Part shown: one piece after another, positions 22,952 to 30,926 of the stretch
How positions within the stretch are numbered: the stretch's first letter is position 1
How the letters are laid out: each line of letters starts with the position of its first letter
NCBI GenBank assembly: GCA_905372495.1
Contig: CAJPPG010000007.1
Span: forward strand, 1 to 30,926
DNA length: 30,926 bases
Reading direction: 5' to 3'
Source of the DNA: Candidatus Saccharimonadota bacterium
Lineage (GTDB): Bacteria > Patescibacteriota > Saccharimonadia > Saccharimonadales > Saccharimonadaceae
Notes under the pieces: model-generated
The model's input: only the letters and a program-made list of their open reading frames with translations
The model's database searches: none
What the model was told of the DNA's origin: nothing
Program-made: the position numbers and the translations under genes

Positions 22952-25900
22952 ATGGCAGAGAATATTGGTCGACCTGATGAAAATAGTTTTGGTAACCAGT
23001 CGTTTTCTGACAATCTTGAAAAATCAAACATTGATTCATCGGCAGATAATAGTAATAGTGCATGGGGTAACAATCAGGCTAAAAAGATTGCAGAACAGAA
23101 GAGTGCACAGGATCTTGCTAAAAACGCCGAAGAGTCGGCTCTAGCTCAATCAAGCCCAGACGATGCTCGCACAGCGGAAGCCGCAGAGGGGCAAAATGAA
23201 GGCTCGTTTTATCGTGGCAAAGACACTAAAAATCAGAAAGCTAAAATTAAAGCCTCAAAAAAATATGGTCCTCTAGGCGCAATCTTGGGAGTTTTACTTT
23301 TTATGATGGTCGCTTTTTCAGGTGCGACTAGTCTCTCATCCTTTGCTCTTGTGGCCAATGGCTTGCAGCAGTTTAATATTACGCATTATAGTATGAATGC
23401 GCGCTCATCCTACCTTTTACCAAGGATGTTGCGTGGTGGACTAAATTCGAAAATAACTACCAAGGGTCTTTTTGGTTTTGGTAAAGATAAGTTTAAAATC
23501 TCTGCTTCAATGTCTAAGAAATTAGCCGCAAACGGTATTAATTATCTTGAAACAACTGGCACTGACGGAAAGCCTCTCAATGTTTTAGTATATAATGACG
23601 GTCCCGACGGTAAGCCGATGGTAGTTTCCGCATATAAAGAAGATGCCGCTAGAATTCCAGATACTATCGAACTTACTACTAATAAAATTGATGCTGACGG
23701 GGTCTCCACTCCAGTTACTACCAAAATCGATGTTGACTCCAATAATAAAATGGGATTTAGACAAGCTCTTGACGTTAATGATAATTTCTTTAAGGCTGAA
23801 GAAAGATCAACTAGGACACTAAAAGGCCATGTGGCGGGCTGGTTTGATTCAATCGCTGAAAAAGTTGATGTCATGTTAAATAACGGCGGCCGTAACCGTC
23901 AGGCAAACACTAAAAAAGACGCTTCCGACGAGGAGATTACGGCTAATGCTGAAAAAGACGGGCTTAAAGAGGAGGCAGAAGATTCTAAAGGCTCCATTGA
24001 TGTCGATGATTCAGATGCCGACGCCGAAGAGCCTACTCGTGTACCTGCAGATGAAGGCTCCAGTGCGCTAACCAAGGGTATGGATACTCCGCAAGTTGAA
24101 AGTGCTCTCAAAACTCGCGCAAAGAAAGCTGCTGCCACTATTGGTAGTGCCGCCGCCATCACGGCTGGTCTTGGCTATGCTTGTACTGTACTTAAGGTAA
24201 TTAATTCAATTTCACAAACTGTAGGTGCATTAATGCGGGCCAAGGTTCTAAATTACGTTACCGGCTATACCGAAGCCGTTCATAAAACAAAGGCAGGCGA
24301 CGGTTCGGCTGAGCTTCACTTTTATAACAAAGGACTCAACACCGACGGACCCACTCGTGGCATGGGTGGTAATATTATCCCAGGAAAAGAGTCTAGCTCG
24401 GCAATGAAAAGTTCTGCCATCAGTCAGTTTTTTAGCAACGGGCAGCTAAAAGTAAAATCATCTGATCCAGTGGCAAGAAAGTTTAATACCGAAAATGCTA
24501 TGCAACAGGCCATTTTTCATAGTGATGAAATTCAATCAAATAATATCAATCAGGTCCCGCAAACTCTTGGGACATTGCTAAGTCAAGCCGCAGGAAGCCT
24601 CAACACCTATAAAGGCTGTGTTGCCCTACAAACAACAGGCGACCTAGCAGGCATTTTTGCGGATGTTGCTGAAATTGCTGCCGCTATTCCAAGCTTTGGT
24701 ATCTCGCTGATCATCGGTGAAATGGGCAAAATGCTCATGAAAAAAGCTGTCAGTGTTGCCATTGTTGCTTCAATCGGTATGTTAGTTTCCATGATTGCTC
24801 CATATGTTGCACGCGCCCTAGCAAGAAGCTTAGTTAGTAACATGGTTGGCGAAGATGCTGGCTATGCCATAAATAGTGGCTTTAATATGTATACTGGTAT
24901 GCAACAACGTATGAGCTCTGGTCTTCCTGCCACCAAGAAGGCTCTCATTGCTCAATATCACGAACAGCAATCAGTAATTGCAAGTGAGTCTCGTTACGAT
25001 AGGCAAACTAAAAGTCCACTCGACCCGTCCTCCCCACATACTTTCATGGGTAGCCTAATGAACTCTCTGATTCCGCTCGCCACAACCATGTCCTCACCAA
25101 TTATGACTTTTTCGAAGATCAATAGTGTTGTAGCTTCCTCAATTTCTCGTCTTCTTCCAACAGCAGCCGCGGATGATATTAATCAAATTAAAACTTCCAT
25201 CAACGATAACTGTCCTTCCGGGAACGCCTTTGAGGAACCTCTAGCCATGGATGCCTTTTGTAATAACTATATTACAACTGATTACTCAACAATGAGGACT
25301 CCACCTGACGAGGTGTTTGACCAAGTTGGTGCGGAAAACTTCGACCTCGATAAGATAGATGAAAACGTCAATAATGGTAATCCAGAGATTAAGGACAACT
25401 CAGAATTAGCTAAATGGACTCTTGCCTGCGCTGTACGTGAATCACATTACGGTGTTGCTGACAGTAATATTTCTGAGGCAACCAGTGGCTCGGCTGGCGT
25501 TGGTTCGGGTTTGATTAAGTCCTATACTGGTGCTGCTATTGGTGCGGTTCCAGTAGTCGGTGGCATTGTTCAGACCATTTTTAACGGCAGGGAGGCGGCA
25601 AATATTGGTTGGACCACCGGTGAAAATTGCGTCAAGGAAAAATATAAATATTTCTCTCGTTATTCTGAAGACCAACGTGTCTTAGAAGCAGCAGGTCTTA
25701 TTGAGCAGTCTGCTGTCACCGCCTATCTTGATCGCTATTTCGAGAAAAACCCATTAGATTACACCGACTCCGGTATCGTAGCGCGTTATACGGGTATGAC
25801 AAAAGACCAGGCTGAGGTTGCGCTCGGGCTTCTAGAATATAATACCTTCCTCGCAAGTTATCAGCCCAAAGATAAAGGTCCAGAAAAACTCTTGCAGTAC

Positions 25901-26011
25901 GATAACTACCAGTATGAAGCCACCACTGTTATTGCTGAGATTATGCCAAATGTTCTAGTCGCCTTTACGCCAAACTATCAAAACCAGCGCCAAGTCGTTG
26001 CAATGGCTTAA
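22952..26011 (+). CDS. Large membrane/surface protein of unknown function
   Basis: A 1019-residue protein I cannot assign to a family. Residues 1-105 are polar, Ser/Asn/Ala-rich and probably cytosolic, ending in a Lys-rich block. A clear membrane helix follows at about 106-124. Residues about 130-310 look like a folded extracytoplasmic domain. About 320-375 is an acidic low-complexity linker. More hydrophobic segments lie near 395-415, 570-620 (two helices) and, Gly-rich, 850-877. All six cysteines (411, 556, 754, 770, 826, 893) are in the C-terminal two thirds, and an even number suggests disulfides outside the membrane. It is a single-gene unit with its own promoter. A role at the cell surface, perhaps host contact or secretion, is inference. 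Confidence 0.8.
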   Translation: MAENIGRPDENSFGNQSFSDNLEKSNIDSSADNSNSAWGNNQAKKIAEQKSAQDLAKNAEESALAQSSPDDARTAEAAEGQNEGSFYRGKDTKNQKAKIKASKKYGPLGAILGVLLFMMVAFSGATSLSSFALVANGLQQFNITHYSMNARSSYLLPRMLRGGLNSKITTKGLFGFGKDKFKISASMSKKLAANGINYLETTGTDGKPLNVLVYNDGPDGKPMVVSAYKEDAARIPDTIELTTNKIDADGVSTPVTTKIDVDSNNKMGFRQALDVNDNFFKAEERSTRTLKGHVAGWFDSIAEKVDVMLNNGGRNRQANTKKDASDEEITANAEKDGLKEEAEDSKGSIDVDDSDADAEEPTRVPADEGSSALTKGMDTPQVESALKTRAKKAAATIGSAAAITAGLGYACTVLKVINSISQTVGALMRAKVLNYVTGYTEAVHKTKAGDGSAELHFYNKGLNTDGPTRGMGGNIIPGKESSSAMKSSAISQFFSNGQLKVKSSDPVARKFNTENAMQQAIFHSDEIQSNNINQVPQTLGTLLSQAAGSLNTYKGCVALQTTGDLAGIFADVAEIAAAIPSFGISLIIGEMGKMLMKKAVSVAIVASIGMLVSMIAPYVARALARSLVSNMVGEDAGYAINSGFNMYTGMQQRMSSGLPATKKALIAQYHEQQSVIASESRYDRQTKSPLDPSSPHTFMGSLMNSLIPLATTMSSPIMTFSKINSVVASSISRLLPTAAADDINQIKTSINDNCPSGNAFEEPLAMDAFCNNYITTDYSTMRTPPDEVFDQVGAENFDLDKIDENVNNGNPEIKDNSELAKWTLACAVRESHYGVADSNISEATSGSAGVGSGLIKSYTGAAIGAVPVVGGIVQTIFNGREAANIGWTTGENCVKEKYKYFSRYSEDQRVLEAAGLIEQSAVTAYLDRYFEKNPLDYTDSGIVARYTGMTKDQAEVALGLLEYNTFLASYQPKDKGPEKLLQYDNYQYEATTVIAEIMPNVLVAFTPNYQNQRQVVAMA

Positions 26012-26042
26012 ATCTTTTACCTCTTCTTTAATGGTAAAAACG

Positions 26043-26051
26043 TGCTAAAAT
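26043..26051 (+). promoter_or_regulatory. Extended -10 promoter of HdeD-like gene
   Basis: TGC-TAAAAT, predicting a start near 26058; AAGGAG at 26071-26076 then lies 4 bases before the ATG at 26081. Confidence 0.55.
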
Positions 26052-26080
26052 AAGCATAAGAATTATAATTAAGGAGTATT

Positions 26081-26758
26081 ATGTCTACAAAACTAAAGTA
26101 TATTGATAGTCACTGGGGTATTTTTGCCCTGCAGGGGATTGTCGCCCTCTTATTTGGATGGTTCGCTTTATTTACTAATTCTAGCGATATTCAGACTCTA
26201 GTTATCATTGTTGGCAGCGTACTTCTTTCACTCGGGATTATTGAGCTATTAAATCTTCTCGCACGTACCCGCACAAAGAAAACTTGGGGTGTCTCATTAA
26301 CTATGGCCATCCTGGAAGTTTCGGCTGGTCTCGCTCTTCTCTTTACCTACGAACAAAATGTCGCCTGGCATCTTATTGTTATCGCCGCCTATACAATCTT
26401 ACGTGGTATTTTCGAAATTATTCTTGGACTTAAGGCCATCGATGATCTCACCGATAAATTCATATGGGTCCTTACCGGTGTTTGTGCCTGTATTATGGGT
26501 GTAGTTATTCTTAACACCGGTCATCTCGGCAACACTCCTTTTATTAAATACTTTGGTTCGTATATGATGGTCTTTGGTGTTGTCAATCTCATTTATTCTG
26601 TTCATAATCATGAGCAAGGTAAGGATTATCGTAGTGAAAAACTTGCCGCCAGAAAGAAGATTGCAAAGAGCGTAGAATCAAAAACTACAAATTCTAAAGT
26701 AACCACGAAAACTGTCAAGAAAAACCAGGCAAAAACTAGCAAAAACAATACAAAATAG
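26081..26758 (+). CDS. HdeD/DUF308-family membrane protein
   Basis: A 225-residue integral membrane protein with about six helices in three hairpin pairs (such as HWGIFALQGIVALLFGWFAL and FIWVLTGVCACIMGVVIL), the repeated Gly-rich pattern of the HdeD/DUF308 family. In enteric bacteria HdeD is linked to acid resistance, but most relatives are uncharacterised, so no function is claimed. The C-terminal 40 residues are Lys/Thr-rich and basic, probably cytosolic, and could contact nucleic acid or anionic lipid. The ribosome site AAGGAG is strong. Confidence 0.82.
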   Translation: MSTKLKYIDSHWGIFALQGIVALLFGWFALFTNSSDIQTLVIIVGSVLLSLGIIELLNLLARTRTKKTWGVSLTMAILEVSAGLALLFTYEQNVAWHLIVIAAYTILRGIFEIILGLKAIDDLTDKFIWVLTGVCACIMGVVILNTGHLGNTPFIKYFGSYMMVFGVVNLIYSVHNHEQGKDYRSEKLAARKKIAKSVESKTTNSKVTTKTVKKNQAKTSKNNTK

Positions 26759-26817
26759 TCTAAATAAAAATTTGCCGCCTCACCTTTCTTCAAAAACTGG
26801 CATTATGAACATAAATA

Positions 26818-26826
26818 TGTTATAAT
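26818..26826 (+). promoter_or_regulatory. Extended -10 promoter of galU-like gene
   Basis: TGT-TATAAT, consensus extended -10. The predicted start near 26833 lies after the ATG at 26828, which excludes that codon. AAGGAG (26835-26840) lies inside the short leader and selects the ATG at 26846. Confidence 0.65.
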
Positions 26827-26845
26827 CATGTCTCAAGGAGAAAAT

Positions 26846-27721
26846 ATGAACTATAAAATGCCAACCAAGGCTATCATCACTGATGCTGGTTTTGCTAGCC
26901 GCTTTTTACCGATCACTAAGACTATCCCAAAAGCTATGTTGCCACTAGGGAATCGTCCAATCATGCAATTTGTTGTTGAAGAATGTATTGAAGCCGGTAT
27001 TACTGAGATCATTATTGTTGCCACCCCTGAAGGGAAGCCAATCTACGAGGATTATTTTAATAATTCTGTTAATCATATTAAAAAACAGCTTAATGCACAG
27101 GGTAAATTGGATCGTTATGCTCCAATCCAAGAAATTCTTGATTATCCAAAAATCACCGTTATCGAACAAGATCAATCATATCCATACGGAAATGGCTCTC
27201 CAATTGCTTCAGCTCGCAAATTTATTCGTGATGACGAAGCCTTCATCGTTGCGTATTCAGATGACGTAGTCTTTGGTGCTTCTGATGTTAAGACCCTAAT
27301 TGACTCTTATGCCAAGCATCAAGATGCTCAGGCGATTATTATCGCCCAAGAAATGCCTAAAGAAGTATTGAACAAATATGGCATCATTCGCCTTCAAGAT
27401 GAGGCTAAAATGACCCTACACGACATTGTTGAGAAACCAAAAATTGAGGATGCTCCATCTAATCTTACTTCATACGGGCGCTATCTTCTTACTCCAGATG
27501 TCTTCCAGTATCTTGATCCAAAAAATACTGGTTTAGACGGTGAATTATGGACTGTTGACGCAATTACGCGCATGGTTAAAGACGGTAATGTTTATGTCGA
27601 GAAGACAAAAGGTCGTTGGATGACTACAGGCGATCCAAAGAATTATAATCTTGCCAGTCTTTATTATGCAACCGAATTTGAGGACTACGGTCAATCCCTT
27701 GTAGATTTTCTTCAAAAATAA
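26846..27721 (+). CDS. galU: UTP-glucose-1-phosphate uridylyltransferase-like
   Basis: Sugar-1-phosphate nucleotidyltransferase of the GalU family, 291 residues; makes UDP-glucose or a related nucleotide sugar for envelope glycans. Conserved parts include RFLPITKTIPKAMLPLGNRP, VVEECIEAGITEIIIV, YSDDV, DIVEKPK, SYGRYLLTP and WMTTGDPKNY. The nucleotide-binding loop is unusual: the common AAGLGTR reads D13-A-G-F-A-S-R19, losing the second Gly. The usual GEIQLTDAI reads GELWTVDAI. These may change nucleotide or sugar preference, so GalU is the best family call, not a proven specificity. AAGGAG and the promoter position choose the start. Confidence 0.85.
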   Translation: MNYKMPTKAIITDAGFASRFLPITKTIPKAMLPLGNRPIMQFVVEECIEAGITEIIIVATPEGKPIYEDYFNNSVNHIKKQLNAQGKLDRYAPIQEILDYPKITVIEQDQSYPYGNGSPIASARKFIRDDEAFIVAYSDDVVFGASDVKTLIDSYAKHQDAQAIIIAQEMPKEVLNKYGIIRLQDEAKMTLHDIVEKPKIEDAPSNLTSYGRYLLTPDVFQYLDPKNTGLDGELWTVDAITRMVKDGNVYVEKTKGRWMTTGDPKNYNLASLYYATEFEDYGQSLVDFLQK

Positions 27722-27740
27722 TTATAGTTCACTTTATCTA

Positions 27741-27766
27741 AAAAGCACCCTACGTGGGTGTTTTTT
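27741..27766 (+). terminator. Rho-independent terminator after galU-like gene
   Basis: CACCC (27746-27750) pairs with GGGTG (27756-27760) around TACGT, with an A-tract before and six T after. Confidence 0.85.
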
Positions 27767-27786
27767 AGTTGTATACATTCACAAAA

Positions 27787-27792
27787 TATAAT
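27787..27792 (+). promoter_or_regulatory. Promoter of ytxG-like gene
   Basis: TATAAT, giving a leader of about 30 bases that includes GGAG (27821-27824). A second TATAAT at 27815-27820 would instead start transcription near the ATG at 27831, and I cannot decide between them. Confidence 0.45.
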
Positions 27793-27830
27793 ACAATATA
27801 AGCGTAAAAGGTTATATAATGGAGTTACAA

Positions 27831-28220
27831 ATGAATCTTGCCGAATGGATTTTAGTTATGTTTTTATCAGTGGCATTGCTGATTTTCTTAATTGTGGGCA
27901 TTGTTTTCCTTGTAAAATTCACTAGTTTGCTTTCTGAAATTGAAATAATCGTACAAACTGGTCAGTCCATTTTTGATAAAGCCGACGACGTAGCTGACAA
28001 CATCAAAGACCTCACATCGGTTGGTCCACTAGTAAGAGGTTTTGTTAAAGAGTATATTGGTCGAAAATTGTTTGGTCTATTGAAAGTAGACCGTAAGCCT
28101 AAAAAATCCGTTTTTGACGAGTTTGAAGAAGACGACATCACTGAAAGACCGGTAAGACGCGCAACTGGTAAGACAGCAAAAACACCAATCAAAAATGTCA
28201 AACCAAAAGCCAAAAACTAG
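27831..28220 (+). CDS. YtxG-like (DUF948-type) small membrane protein
   Basis: A 129-residue protein with one strong N-terminal membrane helix (about 5-29) and a helical middle (VQTGQSIFDKADDVADNIKDL) like that of DUF948/YtxG proteins. The tail is charged: an acidic patch followed by a Lys/Arg/Pro/Thr-rich end. I chose the ATG at 27831 over 27819 because GGAG lies 6 bases before it and 27819 overlaps a -10 box. The YtxH gene 66 bases downstream repeats the ytxG-ytxH pairing of Bacillus, which supports the call. The function of the pair is poorly known; envelope stress is the usual guess. Confidence 0.7.
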   Translation: MNLAEWILVMFLSVALLIFLIVGIVFLVKFTSLLSEIEIIVQTGQSIFDKADDVADNIKDLTSVGPLVRGFVKEYIGRKLFGLLKVDRKPKKSVFDEFEEDDITERPVRRATGKTAKTPIKNVKPKAKN

Positions 28221-28247
28221 CCACTATGCGGTTTATCAAAAATCAAC

Positions 28248-28253
28248 TATAAT
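28248..28253 (+). promoter_or_regulatory. -10 box of ytxH-like gene
   Basis: TATAAT with a leader of about 27 bases. AGGAG (28275-28279) lies 7 bases before the ATG. Confidence 0.5.
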
Positions 28254-28286
28254 AGATACAATAAACAGATTAACAGGAGTACGAAT

Positions 28287-28592
28287 ATGAAAAAAGATAA
28301 TAGCAAGTTCTTCTTAGGTGTAATCCTAGGTGCAGCAGCTGGTCTCGTCGCAGGAATCCTTGCTGCTCCAAAATCTGGCAAGGAAACACGTCAGGAATTG
28401 AAAGAACAGGGCAAGAAGGTCTTCGATGAAACTAAAAAAACCAGTCAAAAGCTCTATCAGGACACTAAAGTTGGTGGTCAGAAGTTATTTGGTAAATTCT
28501 TTAAGAAAAAAGAAGATGCCGAAGACGAAGCTCTAGGCGTTGTTGAAGAAGTTGCAGAAGATGCGGCTGAAGCAGCTGAGGAAGCAAAGTAG
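28287..28592 (+). CDS. YtxH family protein
   Basis: A 101-residue protein with the YtxH hallmark: a Gly/Ala-rich membrane helix (residues about 8-28, GVILGAAAGLVAGILAAPKSG) running into a KETRQELKEQGKK amphipathic helix. A Lys-rich middle and an Ala/Glu-rich acidic tail follow, likely helical and in the cytosol. YtxH proteins are associated with general stress in Firmicutes, but no molecular activity is established. It is the second member of a YtxG-like/YtxH pair but has its own -10 box and ribosome site. Confidence 0.85.
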   Translation: MKKDNSKFFLGVILGAAAGLVAGILAAPKSGKETRQELKEQGKKVFDETKKTSQKLYQDTKVGGQKLFGKFFKKKEDAEDEALGVVEEVAEDAAEAAEEAK

Positions 28593-28619
28593 TAAAGATT
28601 AAAATTAATACAAATATTC

Positions 28620-28648
28620 TCTTCAATTAACTTTGAAGATAGTATTTT
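28620..28648 (+). terminator. Possible weak terminator before dnaE
   Basis: TCTTCAA (28620-28626) pairs with TTGAAGA (28633-28639), and a TATTTTT run follows after 4 bases. The stem is AT-rich, so support is weak. Confidence 0.35.
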
Positions 28649-28672
28649 TATGGGTAAATAGGTGGAATATAG

Positions 28673-30926
28673 ATGTCAAGTGAGGTAAACATAGATCAAA
28701 AAAGTCAGGAAGAGGCTTATCATGATTTTTGTTGTGAATTAGATGGTCCAAATCATCAAATTGGACCCAGCGATTTTGTGCATCTACACAATCATACTCA
28801 CTACAGTCTACTAGACGGTCTTACTAAAGTTCCAGATTTAATCGGTTATGTTAAAGAGCAGGGGATGCAGGCGGTTGCTGTTACAGATCATGGCACCATG
28901 TCCAGCCTGATTGAGTTATATAAAGAGGCCAAGGCTGCTGAAATTAAGCCTATTCTCGGGTTAGAGGCTTATGTCGCCGCAAGGTCACGTTTCGATCGTG
29001 ATCCGGCATATGATAAAGTCCGTTATCACATCACCCTACTTTCGATGAATAATCAGGGCTTTGAGAACCTCTGTCGTCTAGCCACCGAATCAGAAATTAA
29101 TGGTAAATATTACAAGCCTCGTATTGACCACGAAATTATGGAAAAATACAGCGAAGGAATCATTTGCCTTTCAGGTTGTGCGAGCTCTGAAATTTCCGTG
29201 CGCCTTAAAAACGGCGATATGGAAGGTGCCGAAAAACTGGTAGAGTGGTATAGTAGGGTCTATAAAGATCGTTTCTATCTTGAAATGCAAGATCACGGAC
29301 ACCCAGATTCTCCAACTCACTGGGACGTTCAAGATCGTATCAATCGTGGGTTGCAAGAAATCGCTAAAAAAACTGGCTTACCATTAGTGGTGACCTGTGA
29401 TGGACATTACCTTAAACACGAAGATCAGGATGCTCATGAAATTCTTCTCTGTATTGGTACGGCCGCAAACCTCTCTGACCCCAATCGTATGACTTTAAAG
29501 GATTTCCAGCTACATGTCATCCCACCACAAGAAATTATTGATCGTTGGAGTAAAGACTATCCTGAGGCTATCAAAAATACACGCAAAATTGCTGAACGTT
29601 GTAGTACGGAAATTCAGTTGGGCCGAATTTTAATTCCAAAATTTCCAGTTCCTGATGGTGATTCTGAAAAAAGTTACCTCGATAAACTAGTTTTTCGAGG
29701 ACTCGCCTTCCGTTATGGCGGTGTTACTCAGGAAGAGGCAGAGAAGCTCTCTATTGAAGAATGCCGAAAGTTACTCTCCGAGAAAATTCTCGAACGTATC
29801 GATTATGAGTTAGCCGTTGTCGATAAAATGGGCTACAATGGCTACTTCTTAATTGTGCAAGACTTTATTATGTGGGGGAAGACTCGTCGTATTATTTATG
29901 GCCCAGGTCGTGGCTCAGCTGCTGGCTCCATTCTAGCTTATGCTTTGCGTATTACTGAGTTGGATCCGATGAAATACGATCTACTCTTCGAACGCTTCTT
30001 AAATCCTGATCGTATCTCCATGCCCGATATTGATACTGACATCCAAGATACTCGCCGTGACGAGGTTATAGACTATTGTACGGATAAATATGGCAAGGAA
30101 CGCGTTGCTAATATTGTCACTTTTGGTAAAATGATGGCTAAAAACGCGGTACGCGACGTGGCCCGTGTACTTGAAGTACCATATGCTGAGGCTGATCGTA
30201 TTGCTAAGTTAGTGCCTGACCCCATTCAGGGACACCACATCAAATTAACTGATGCCATTGTTAACACACCTGATCTAAAATACGAATATGAGCATAACCC
30301 GGTTGCTAAGCAAGTCATTGACTACGCCTCGAAACTTGAAGGCACTATTCGTTCGCACGGTGTTCATGCCTGTGGAATTGTGATTGCGCCAGATGATCTT
30401 GTTAAATTTCTTCCACTTGAAGTTTCTGCCAAAGGTCCCCTAGCAACTCAATATCCTTCGACGCAGGTAGAAGAGTTGGGGCTTCTTAAGATGGATTTTT
30501 TGGGGCTTTCCAACCTTTCAGTTATTAATAATGCCCTACGTATGATCCGTAAGGTTTATCATGACGACATTGACCTGTATAATGTTCCACTCGATGATCC
30601 TCTTGCCTATAAACTTCTTCAAAATGCCGAAACCACCGGCGTCTTCCAGCTTGAATCTGCAGGCATGAAACGTTATCTAAAAGATCTTAAGGCCTCTAGC
30701 TTTGAGGATATTATCGCTATGGTTGCCCTCTATCGTCCGGGACCAATGCAATTTATCGACTCTTTTATTCGTCGCAAACATGGCGAGGAGCCAATCACCT
30801 ATCTTCACCCAGGTCTTGAAAATGCTCTAAAATCAACCTACGGCATTTTAATCTATCAAGAGCAGTTCATGCAGATTTCTAAGGAATGGTGCGGCTTTAC
30901 TGGTGGTCAAGCGGATACCCTACGTA
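28673..30926 (+). CDS. dnaE: DNA polymerase III alpha subunit (3' partial)
   Basis: Replicative DNA polymerase; 751 codons are visible before the window ends. The PHP domain opens with HLHNHTHYSLLDG from residue 37 and includes AVTDHGTMSS, GLEAYVA and TCDGHYL. The polymerase active site is M450-P-D-I-D-T-D456 plus Asp608 in KMDFLGL, giving the three catalytic aspartates. YGPGRGSAAGS and GTIRSHGVHACGIVI follow the family. The N-terminus carries about 34 extra residues (MSSEVNIDQK...), polar and acidic, before the PHP domain. No internal Met gives a shorter start, and GGTGG at 28661-28665 supports this one. The tau-, beta- and DNA-binding C-terminus is outside the window. Confidence 0.96.
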   Translation, partial: MSSEVNIDQKSQEEAYHDFCCELDGPNHQIGPSDFVHLHNHTHYSLLDGLTKVPDLIGYVKEQGMQAVAVTDHGTMSSLIELYKEAKAAEIKPILGLEAYVAARSRFDRDPAYDKVRYHITLLSMNNQGFENLCRLATESEINGKYYKPRIDHEIMEKYSEGIICLSGCASSEISVRLKNGDMEGAEKLVEWYSRVYKDRFYLEMQDHGHPDSPTHWDVQDRINRGLQEIAKKTGLPLVVTCDGHYLKHEDQDAHEILLCIGTAANLSDPNRMTLKDFQLHVIPPQEIIDRWSKDYPEAIKNTRKIAERCSTEIQLGRILIPKFPVPDGDSEKSYLDKLVFRGLAFRYGGVTQEEAEKLSIEECRKLLSEKILERIDYELAVVDKMGYNGYFLIVQDFIMWGKTRRIIYGPGRGSAAGSILAYALRITELDPMKYDLLFERFLNPDRISMPDIDTDIQDTRRDEVIDYCTDKYGKERVANIVTFGKMMAKNAVRDVARVLEVPYAEADRIAKLVPDPIQGHHIKLTDAIVNTPDLKYEYEHNPVAKQVIDYASKLEGTIRSHGVHACGIVIAPDDLVKFLPLEVSAKGPLATQYPSTQVEELGLLKMDFLGLSNLSVINNALRMIRKVYHDDIDLYNVPLDDPLAYKLLQNAETTGVFQLESAGMKRYLKDLKASSFEDIIAMVALYRPGPMQFIDSFIRRKHGEEPITYLHPGLENALKSTYGILIYQEQFMQISKEWCGFTGGQADTLR

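Noticed and set aside
26015..26039. TTTTACC/GGTAAAA hairpin after the 1019-residue gene as a terminator
   Set aside because: The stem is not followed by a T-run on the + strand. It may be a chance AT-rich pairing or act on the other strand.
26828..26845. Upstream ATG as start of the galU-like gene
   Set aside because: It lies one base after the -10 box, so it would not be in the transcript, and the ATG at 26846 has a well-spaced AAGGAG.
1..30926. UGA-as-glycine code used by some CPR groups
   Set aside because: No in-frame TGA appears at Gly positions in any of the conserved proteins, and TGA ends the hydrolase gene. TGA is therefore not used as a sense codon here.

Overview
This 30.9 kb stretch is AT-rich, and every gene I can support lies on the + strand. 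There are 25 complete or 5'-truncated genes plus one that runs off the right end. Intergenic gaps are short. Of 25 visible stop codons 21 are TAA, three TAG and one TGA. No in-frame TGA interrupts a conserved protein, so TGA is not a sense codon here. The content suggests a reduced-genome candidate-phyla-radiation bacterium, most likely Saccharibacteria (TM7). The reasons are the compact layout, several promoters sitting directly on the start codon, a dispersed ribosomal/elongation-factor cluster, two FemAB-type enzymes and a very large anonymous membrane protein. That placement is inference; I saw no rRNA or tRNA that would settle it.

Layout. 1-2947: a BceAB-type ABC transporter (ATPase partial), likely for antimicrobial-peptide resistance, closed by a terminator. 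3043-3390: an unknown small protein. 3398-7036: gatC, gatA, a membrane-anchored HEPN-like protein and gatB, for tRNA-dependent amidation. 7096-8157: metK. 8327-15199: fusA, a YdjI-like SPFH/SHOCT protein with a YdjG-like zinc-ribbon membrane protein, tuf and rpsJ. This is a dissected str/S10 cluster in which fusA, the YdjI/YdjG-like pair, tuf and rpsJ each begin at their own apparent promoter (tuf's is weak), and terminators follow fusA, tuf and rpsJ. 15273-17529: a polar amino-acid ABC importer. 17578-22894: a tight operon of a MurF-like ligase, an alpha/beta hydrolase, a DegT aminotransferase-FemAB fusion and a second FemAB protein, probably a cell-wall peptide-bridge pathway. 22952-26011: a 1019-residue membrane/surface protein. 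26081-28592: an HdeD-like membrane protein, a GalU-like nucleotidyltransferase and a YtxG-like/YtxH pair. 28673-end: DNA polymerase III alpha.

How the genes fit together. Much of the window serves translation (GatCAB, EF-G, EF-Tu, S10) and the envelope (BceAB, YdjI/YdjG-like proteins, MurF-like/FemAB operon, large surface protein, YtxGH). The importer at 15273-17529 could supply amino acids to the cell-wall operon just downstream, but that link rests only on position.

The strongest leads are: (i) the MurF-like/hydrolase/DegT-FemAB/FemAB operon, whose fusion and missing MurF N-domain do not match known bridge systems; (ii) an EF-G in which both guanine-reading motifs (G4 and G5) have changed; (iii) -10 boxes exactly 6 nt from four start codons, implying leaderless mRNAs; (iv) a HEPN-like protein inside the gat operon.
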